DNA of 64,000 nucleotides from the NCBI GenBank assembly GCA_958510875.1, contig OY294071.1, positions 38,087,042-38,151,041 on the forward strand, in the 5' to 3' direction. A program made the translations under genes and the position numbers. Below the pieces are notes generated by a model. The model was given only the letters and a program-made list of their open reading frames with translations, ran no database searches and had not been told where the DNA came from. Of the stretch, positions 56,240 to 64,000 are shown piece after piece (position 1 is the first letter of the stretch; the number at the start of each line of letters is the position of its first letter). This DNA is from Endomychus coccineus. Taxonomy: Eukaryota; Arthropoda; Insecta; Coleoptera; Endomychidae.

Positions 56240-57376
56240 ATTTACAGGTAAACAATTGGGGTGTTCCGCAAAGCTCGGTACTCGGGCCTATATTATTCCT
56301 AATATTTATAAACGATTTACCATATAATTTTGATGATCACGAACTTATTCTATTTGCGGACGACACATCTAAGCTAAATATTCCTCAGAACTTACAATTA
56401 CTAAATTCTGTTGCCCAAGACACAGAGGCTAAACTTTCTGATTGGTTCAGCTCAAACAAGTTGTGCTTGAATGAATCTAAAACTCAAAATCTATGTTTTA
56501 CATTAAAATTTAATGAACTAACTTCTGTGGAGTATGTAAGATACTTAAGCATTCTCCTGGAACCCAAACTCACTTGCTTTGATCATTGTACTTACATCAC
56601 CAAAAAAATATCAAGTTATACTTATATACTGAGAAATTTGAATAGACTTGTTTCTGTTGAGTCCTCCGTGCAACTTACTTTGCCATGATACATATCTTTT
56701 ATATGGTATTAGGCTATGGGGTCACTTATTCTGGTGAACTCGTATTTGCTGCTCAAAGGCAGCATCGCTAAGAATCGTGCATCATTCTTAAAATCATGAC
56801 AGTTCCAACAATATATATCTATGAATCTCTGATATTAGCTCATGAGCAGATAGGTGATTATCCGAAACATCACGAAATACACGATCACTATATAAGGCAT
56901 TCACAAAGCATTCATGTAGATTTTCACCGCGTGGATAAAAGCAAAACTGCGGAAACTTATTATGGTCCGATCCTATACAATTATCTTCCGAGCATGGTAA
57001 GGTCCTTGTCAAGGATTAGGTTCCGCAAATACATAAGAGCATTTATGATCGACAAATTTTATTACATATTAGATGAATATCTAAGTAAACCTCTAAATAT
57101 TTCCATAAATTCAGTATAATCTCAGATCTGATTTTTATTTTTTCAGTATATTTGTATTTTCAACTCCTTACGTAAACATTTTAATCGTTTTGTTTTGTAC
57201 GTATACCACTATTTTTATCTCTGTTCCGTGTATATTTGAACTTTCATCACGTATTTATATTCTTACCTTATTCATTTGATTTTGAACTAGTTGCGCTCAG
57301 CAACATTATCTATCTTACTTAACCTGTGTAAACATTTTATTGTAATAGCAGCAAATAAATATTATTATTATTATTC
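56240..57376 (+). pseudogene. 5'-truncated LINE (jockey/CR1-type) remnant
   Basis: NNWGVPQSSVLGPILFLIFI-NDLP, ELILFADDTSKLNI (catalytic FADD present), LSDWFSSNKLCLNESKTQ, YVRYLSILLEPKLTCFDH, a frameshift, then TVPTIYIYESLILAHEQIGD and the C-terminal block with TYYGPILYNYLPSMVRSLSR. It ends in AATAAATATTATTATTATTA (57354-57376), the simple (ATT)n tail used by several LINE clades. RT motifs A and earlier are missing. 5'-truncated, frameshifted, dead. Confidence 0.8.
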
Positions 57377-58067
57377 TTATCACACAACGGCAGGATCAAG
57401 TGCCAGAACGGAGTTAATCACCGTAAGGCAATGAACTGTGTAGCGTGAAGGTTTTTTCCCACAATGAATACCGCTACAGAAACCAGAAAAATCAGTTTCA
57501 GTTCAAGCTCCTAGCCTGCCCTGGCGATGCCACCTGTAATGGTTGGCGAAAGCCAACAATTTTCAATATATTTCATTATAAATGGTGTATGCGCCAGATC
57601 AGTTTTATACCGCAAATTTTGCCTTAGAATGCTAACCTACGTATAGTGTATGTCTCCGCTCTTAACTGTAGTTCATCAATCGAATAAAGCGATAGCTTAG
57701 GGAGTAGAATGTTTACTCCTCAGCAGTACTCTGCCCAACATTACCTTATCCGAATAAGTAATCTGTTTATTTATAATAAAAAATAACAAACCAAACTAAA
57801 GACTACACAACTAAACTCGGGAGTTCGTAAAATTGAAGTGTCATCAGTAGTCAAATACTGTCAATAAAGGTTCAGTATTCTAGACAGAATTAATAAAGAT
57901 TCAACTCAGAACTTATCATTTATTATCTAGAGGCGGCAAGATCAATTAATATTTTGGCATTGCAATATTATAAGTGATTTTCATGTTTTAAGCTAACACA
58001 ACTTCTCTTTTTGTGTGGAAAAGTGAACATTGTTGAGCACAAATGAAAAAGCAGGAAATGTTTATAC
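57377..58067. other. Unassigned, with dispersed repeat copy B
   Basis: 57380-57560 is a GC-richer island (CCTGCCCTGGCGATGCCACC) with no long frame; it may be LINE or SINE sequence. 57568-57785 is the partner of 49505-49715. The rest up to the LTR is AT-rich and unassigned. No further exon of the GDNF-receptor-like gene was found. Confidence 0.4.
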
Positions 58068-59847
58068 TGTAACGGACCCGGTGTGGTCGGTTTTAGTTGG
58101 CCCAACTAGCTCAATTTAAATTAATTACTCTCAGGGCTCGTAGTGAAACGTGCCTTGTGATTCAAGACTGTGAATTGCCCGAGCGCCAACTGCTTGAAAA
58201 AAACTATAAAACTGAATGAATTCACAGTCAAGAATACAAGCACTACGAGATGGTTAAACAGTTGATGGAAATTCAGAAAAACAATACAGGTTCAACTTAA
58301 CAATTCGTATATTCCACAGAATTTGAATTTTAACAAAATAAATTACAAATTTTTAGAATTCCAATTGGAAACATAAATAGTATTGAATTCGTAAAAATAA
58401 TTATTAAATTAAATAAAATCGTAACATAAATGAAATTTTGAGTAAATGATTATTAAATTGAATTGGTTCGTAACATAAAGTGAATTATAAGAAAACAATT
58501 AATAAATTAAATCAATTATTAAATCGAAAAGGACTAATTATCCAATAAGAGGACTTACAGTGTACCTCGAATGATTCTATAAAAATTAGTGGAATACAAC
58601 TTCGGATAAACAACAAAATCAGAGAATGAAATTATGGTCACCCAAACAAGAAAATGTTACCCTCCTTGGAACTCGTAGGAACTGGAAGTCGGTCCTGTCA
58701 GGGAAGTCACTATACCGCCTGGGAGTGAAGGGGTGAGGAACCTCAGACGTTCAATCCCTGTAAATTTAAAGAACGAACAGTACCTGACTTGAGATCAAAA
58801 GGACAAGCAACACCGTCGGTTGGAATAACCAAGTAATTCCACAACCGATAATGTTATCTTTCCCAAATTGCGAAAACACTAGTACAAAATGGATATCTTG
58901 ACGAGATATCAATTTAGGCAAAATTTAATTTAATCTGAAGGAATAAACAATTACAATTGATTTTTAAAATTAGCAAAAAGTTAACATGTGACTAAAACAA
59001 TAATGATTAAATTTATATCTGGAAAGAATATTATTTGAACTGTTGAAAATTTGCTAGTTAGCATAAAATTCCGGTTTGCTTGAAAAGAATTATACACGTG
59101 GATTGATACTGTAAACTGTGATCACTCCCTAACGGCGTGACAGTGTCAAAAATATATACTTATACCTAATAAGCAGTAATTAGGTGAATTCACCATTAAC
59201 AACCTTTACGGCACGTGGGTCTAATAAGACCACCCTATGTATCAAGTACTAGGTTAACAAAATGGCGATCTTCAGGATCGTGCAACCAACATGTGCTCAA
59301 TTTACAGGTTAAAGTAAAGGTGAAATTTAAATATTGACTGAAACAGCTGCTCACGACTCGTCAGAGTAATTCTAGACAGTGACTAGAACAATCCCGGTAG
59401 TGATTGAAAAGATAAACCTGGGTTCATGCTAGATGCAAATTTGATTGTGTTTTTTAATAGAGTAAGTCGAGGAAATTCCTCTGAAATATAATCACACGCG
59501 GGTACTTTACATCCAGGCGTTAATTAACAACTAAATCAAATTATCGGTAACCCGGTGTGTATCATATTTCAGAAGCCCAAAAATTAAGAAAGTATGCAAA
59601 GAATATGAAATACTCGACTTACCCTATCAAAGATTAACAACACAATGAATTCTCTTCGATTTCCGCTATCCTACATTCCCACTCCGTGATATATAGTGAC
59701 ATCTCATATCAGGAATGGTAGTCTCAATAATCTCTGTTTTATTAAGCGGCAGATGTCTTTAAATATCATATGCATGATTACTAACGAAAAGAAATCTAAT
59801 CCGTTTAATAAATAGTTCTATATAATCACGTAACGCGGCACGTTACA
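58068..59847 (-). repeat. LTR of LARD-like element, complete (3' LTR)
   Basis: 1780 bp, TG...CA with 7-bp inverted ends TGTAACG/CGTTACA. Aligns with 62437 onward at a constant offset of 4369, so no indel up to the window end. No coding sequence inside. Confidence 0.9.
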
Positions 59848-59860
59848 TTCCCCCTCTACC
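59848..59860 (-). other. Polypurine tract
   Basis: Minus strand GGTAGAGGGGGAA directly abuts TGTAACG of the 3' LTR, where plus-strand priming is expected. Confidence 0.7.
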
Positions 59861-59926
59861 ACGAGAAAATTTTGAAGTGAAGCTTCAAAAATTTTTAAGA
59901 GAATAATAAAAAAATCGGTCTTGACG

Positions 59927-60151
59927 TAGAGACTGGTTGACCAACTCCAGAATCACGATACTCAATAGGAGTTTTGTGGTCCTCACATAAATATTGGTTG
60001 ACCAGTTCCAATATTACGATACTCAAAAGGAGTTTTGTGGTCTTCACATAAATATTGGTTGACCAGTTCCAATATTACGATACTCAAAAGGAGTTTTGTG
60101 GTCTTCACATAAATATTGGTTGACCAGTTCCAATATTACGATACTCAAAAG
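59927..60151. repeat. 61-bp tandem repeat, about 3.5 copies
   Basis: ACCAGTTCCAATATTACGAT recurs at 60001, 60062 and 60123 with spacing of 61 bp; a diverged first unit starts near 59931. It lies just inside the interior next to the 3' LTR. Confidence 0.9.
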
Positions 60152-62422
60152 TTAATCTAAAAATTTAAAATGAAAATTAAAATGTTCTATACATTTATAA
60201 TAATGAATTGTTCTCATTTTAGTGAACATCACCAAAATAAAAACTAAATAAAATCAACAACAAAAATATAATATAATGCAATGTAGTGGCTAACCGCCCT
60301 AAAAGTGATTCTATATATCCTCTGCAGGAAACAATTAAAAAAATATACGGTAAACTATCCCAAATGGATTAATCCACAAATTCTAGACATACTATAAAGA
60401 TTTAATCCATAGGAACAAAAATTGACAAAAAAAAATAAGAAAAATATAATGTACCAGCTCAAAAAAAAATCTCAGAAAGAAGGAACTAATGAAATATTTG
60501 TAATTTCACTTAAATTACAAAGCTATATCTATAATCCAAATATAAATTTCGGGACACAAACATTAGCCTTCTACAGATTCTAGAAAGAAAATAATTAAGA
60601 GACTGGCACATAAGTGAACTTAGTTCACAAAAGTGAATAGATGTTTTCACTTAAATTATCCCACGCAAAAAAATAGGTCCAATTAAAAGTCCCCTACTTT
60701 CCGGACTAAAAAGTGAATGGAATACAACACTGAACAAGAATTTACTAAAAATTTGAAGTGAAGCTTCATAATTTTCCAAAAGATCCAAAAAATTCAAAGA
60801 AAACTGGTTTAACCAGAAATCTTACAAAACCTATCATTTTAAAACGTAGGCACTGACACAAAGATCATAGAAAAAAAATATGCTCATATGTGCTAAACTA
60901 TAAAAATATAAATGAGAATCATCACAATCATTTGGTAATCAAAAAGGTAAGATAATAATTGAAAAAAAACTAAAAATTGAATCAGCTATAGTTGATGTAC
61001 CCCAAAGATATGCTATTACCTATAATCTATAAAAATAACCGAGTTTTTTCACTCTTTACAACCAATGAGCCGTCAGACTCCAAATTAAAGTTGTAACACT
61101 GGAAAAATTCAACTCGTTATTATAATGAGTTTAAATCATGAAAACTCTAGGGAAGGGGATCTTAAATCCAATTTATATTCCCTACTTTCACAAAAAACTC
61201 ATAGTCACCCCCAATTTTAGCAACAACTGGACCCTATGATCCCAAATTAAAAATTGCCTACTCTAGGATTGACTCTATAATTTGGAGCTTATTTCTGAAA
61301 TTATACGTTTCCCAGACAATAACTCCCTATAAATCAGTCTACTCCTGAGTGTCGCAACACTAAGAAGATAGACCTACCAAAAATAGCATACCCAATTTAG
61401 AAGTAACACTTCTAAATTCAAAACCTATAAATGGGTAATCCAAAAAAAAAACTATAGCTTGAACTATACAAAAGATAAACTATAAGGTTTTGAAGAGTGA
61501 ACTCGTCAAACTTCCAAATTGAACTACATTTTAAGGGTGATCAACCCTAAAATGAGTGTTACAAAAAAATATAAAGAATCTAAACAACAGTTACTGAAAT
61601 GGAAAAAAAAATTTTGATACCTATACGATGAAAATTCAAATGTAAAATAGCACGACAAATCAAAATGTAAATTTAAAAAATATAAATAATGATACTTAAC
61701 GATATCCGAACAGAAGAGAGACCGATGCAGATCAGAGCAACAGAGGATCCCCCGCAGATCACCAATAATTTGCAGCTTCCTTAACAGTATTCATCTACTG
61801 TGGCACTTAAGGGCTCTAGACTCCTCAAAACTGACAGTCATAAATGCAACCTCAATGTCCACCGCAACATTAGCAACCTGCTAGGATCTTATTCCTCATC
61901 TCTGTAACTGCCATCCCTTTGCTCAGTTATCATTTCCAATATAAAGTTCTTAATGAACCATTTCCACATTTTGATTTTCGACATTTGCTATAAAAAGAAA
62001 AAATGTATCAAAATTGAGGTCCAGAACTGTTTAAACAAAAATTAGGGAAGTATCCCATACTGAAAAACCATAAATTGACTCAAATGATTTGATTAAGCAA
62101 TTCACCATAGTGAAAAAAACTAGCACATATGAAACATGACTCTACACATTGTTTAAAACAATGAACTATAAGGAACAAATAAAACAGCAATACCTATAAC
62201 ATAGGCTTCAATGCTGAACCTAAAAGCTGAAACAGCTGATCGCATGATCCCAGAATCTTAACATCACTCAGATAAACAGAATATGAGTGACAAATACCCT
62301 AACTATAGGTAAAAATATGACAATTTCAAGCAAATTCTCAAAGTCACAAAAAAATAATAAATGACCAATTTTTCACCTCTAATATATAATTCTCTCAATA
62401 ACCATCAACTAGACCACGTTAA
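60152..62422 (-). other. Non-coding interior of the LARD-like element
   Basis: AT-rich, rich in A-runs on the plus strand, with no reading frame over 60 codons. The least unlikely coding piece is a 31-codon minus-strand frame at 61889-61984 (MSKIKMWKWFIKNFILEMIT...), which sits in a slightly GC-richer part; it could be a gag relic, but nothing supports that beyond position. Confidence 0.6.
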
Positions 62423-62436
62423 AGATTGGGCGCCAG
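62423..62436 (-). other. Primer binding site
   Basis: Minus strand, one base after the LTR: TGGCGCCCAATC. TGGCGCC complements tRNA 3' ends and is used by several insect LTR elements. Confidence 0.65.
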
Positions 62437-64000
62437 TGTAACGGACCCGGTGTGGTCGGTTTTAGTTGGCCCAACTAGCTCAATTTAAATTAATTACTCT
62501 CAGGGCTCGTAGTGAAACGTGCCTTGTGATTCAAGACTGTGAATTGCCCGAGCGCCAACTGCTTGAAAAAAACTATAAAACTGAATGAATTCACAGTCAA
62601 GAATACAAGCACTACGAGATGGTTAAACAGTTGATGGAAATTCAGAAAAACAATACAGGTTCAACTTAACAATTCGTATATTCCACAGAATTTGAATTTT
62701 AACAAAATAAATTACAAATTTTTAGAATTCCAATTGGAAACATAAATAGTATTGAATTCGTAAAAATAATTATTAAATTAAATAAAATCGTAACATAAAT
62801 GAAATTTTGAGTAAATGATTATTAAATTGAATTGGTTCGTAACATAAAGTGAATTATAAGAAAACAATTAATAAATTAAATCAATTATTAAATCGAAAAG
62901 GACTAATTATCCAATAAGAGGACTTACAGTGTACCTCGAATGATTCTATAAAAATTAGTGGAATACAACTTCGGATAAACAACAAAATCAGAGAATGAAA
63001 TTATGGTCACCCAAACAAGAAAATGTTACCCTCCTTGGAACTCGTAGGAACTGGAAGTCGGTCCTGTCAGGGAAGTCACTATACCGCCTGGGAGTGAAGG
63101 GGTGAGGAACCTCAGACGTTCAATCCCTGTAAATTTAAAGAACGAACAGTACCTGACTTGAGATCAAAAGGACAAGCAACACCGTCGGTTGGAATAACCA
63201 AGTAATTCCACAACCGATAATGTTATCTTTCCCAAATTGCGAAAACACTAGTACAAAATGGATATCTTGACGAGATATCAATTTAGGCAAAATTTAATTT
63301 AATCTGAAGGAATAAACAATTACAATTGATTTTTAAAATTAGCAAAAAGTTAACATGTGACTAAAACAATAATGATTAAATTTATATCTGGAAAGAATAT
63401 TATTTGAACTGTTGAAAATTTGCTAGTTAGCATAAAATTCCGGTTTGCTTGAAAAGAATTATACACGTGGATTGATACTGTAAACTGTGATCACTCCCTA
63501 ACGGCGTGACAGTGTCAAAAATATATACTTATACCTAATAAGCAGTAATTAGGTGAATTCACCATTAACAACCTTTACGGCACGTGGGTCTAATAAGACC
63601 ACCCTATGTATCAAGTACTAGGTTAACAAAATGGCGATCTTCAGGATCGTGCAACCAACATGTGCTCAATTTACAGGTTAAAGTAAAGGTGAAATTTAAA
63701 TATTGACTGAAACAGCTGCTCACGACTCGTCAGAGTAATTCTAGACAGTGACTAGAACAATCCCGGTAGTGATTGAAAAGATAAACCTGGGTTCATGCTA
63801 GATGCAAATTTGATTGTGTTTTTTAATAGAGTAAGTCGAGGAAATTCCTCTGAAATATAATCACACGCGGGTACTTTACATCCAGGCGTTAATTAACAAC
63901 TAAATCAAATTATCGGTAACCCGGTGTGTATCATATTTCAGAAGCCCAAAAATTAAGAAAGTATGCAAAGAATATGAAATACTCGACTTACCCTATCAAA
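62437..64000 (-). repeat. LTR of LARD-like element, partial (5' LTR)
   Basis: First 1564 bp (in window orientation) of the second LTR; by comparison about 216 bp more lie beyond the window. No difference from the other LTR was noticed by eye. Confidence 0.9.

Larger units (their letters stand above)
58068..64000 (-). mobile_element. Large non-coding LTR retroelement (LARD-like), runs off the window
   Basis: Two direct LTRs (58068-59847 and from 62437) begin TGTAACG and end CGTTACA. Between them is a 2589-bp interior. On the minus strand the upstream LTR is followed by C then TGGCGCCCAA (62435-62426), a primer binding site like those that use a tRNA 3' end, and the interior ends in the purine tract GGTAGAGGGGGAA (59860-59848). 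So the element reads right to left. No gag or pol motif and no long ORF were seen, so it must depend on proteins supplied elsewhere. LTRs look identical over the 1.56 kb compared: a recent insertion. Confidence 0.88.

Noticed and set aside
57370..57630. Further exon of the GDNF-receptor-like gene
   Set aside because: There are AG and GT-like sites around 57390-57420, but the frames do not keep phase 1 and lack the expected cysteine pattern.
1..64000. All inverted repeats being assembly artefacts
   Set aside because: Most have diverged arms, nested insertions or spacers, and a single-copy relative exists for palindrome 1; the caution remains for palindromes 1 and 2 only.

Overview
The window looks like AT-rich nuclear DNA of an insect (order not resolvable by eye). 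The evidence is one spliced animal-type gene with signal peptide, GT-AG introns and matching phases, set in dense, decayed eukaryotic transposable elements: Penelope-like elements (PLEs), a restriction-like-endonuclease non-LTR element, other LINE remnants, MITEs, foldback elements and a non-coding LTR element. There is no bacterial gene organisation.

Host gene: three + strand exons (27849-28002, 43227-43349, 49221-49391) join in frame, all with phase-1 junctions, into the N-terminus of a secreted or surface GDNF-receptor-like (GDNF/GAS1 domain) protein. Introns 1 and 2 are about 15.2 and 5.9 kb and are loaded with mobile DNA. The 3' exons were not found and may lie beyond the window.

Layout. 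1-1.0 kb: nothing recognised. 1.0-6.9 kb: three PLEs of different families stacked end to end at (TA)n tracts. The first is a 1362-bp spacerless palindrome of a PLE 3' end, the second an inverted pair of 537-bp arms around a PLE GIY-YIG remnant, the third a nearly complete PLE with an intact 756-codon RT/GIY-YIG ORF. 9.2-14.5 kb: a giant foldback built around a 145-bp satellite, itself interrupted by a PLE. 14.6-15.4 kb: R4-like non-LTR fragment. 16.5-18.6 and 21.1-22.4 kb: two more foldbacks. 24.4-26.8 kb: LINE and PLE remnants. 27.8 kb: exon 1. 28.5 kb: palindromic MITE. 34.6-35.8 kb: 410-bp unit in three tandem copies. 36.5-38.0 kb: decayed transposase-like gene. 40.7-43.2 kb: R4-like fragment, inverted repeat, tRNA-like sequence and PLE fragment. 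43.2 kb: exon 2. 46.5-48.9 kb: PLE pseudogene pieces. 49.2 kb: exon 3. 50.6-52.2 kb: PLE cluster with another palindrome. 52.3-55.3 kb: 5'-truncated R4-like element with REL endonuclease. 55.3-57.4 kb: MITE, PLE tail and LINE remnant. 58.07 kb to the end: a large LTR element on the minus strand with 1780-bp LTRs and no long ORF.

The main novelty candidate is the PLE system. At least five diverged PLE families carry a hammerhead-ribozyme-like motif in the terminal region, mostly with the same single unpaired nucleotide before stem II. Several copies have an inverted copy of their own 3' end attached to the other side, next to (TA)n. The only mismatch noticed in the 1362-bp palindrome falls in the ribozyme core of one arm. 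All coordinates and identities were read by eye; no search or folding program was run.
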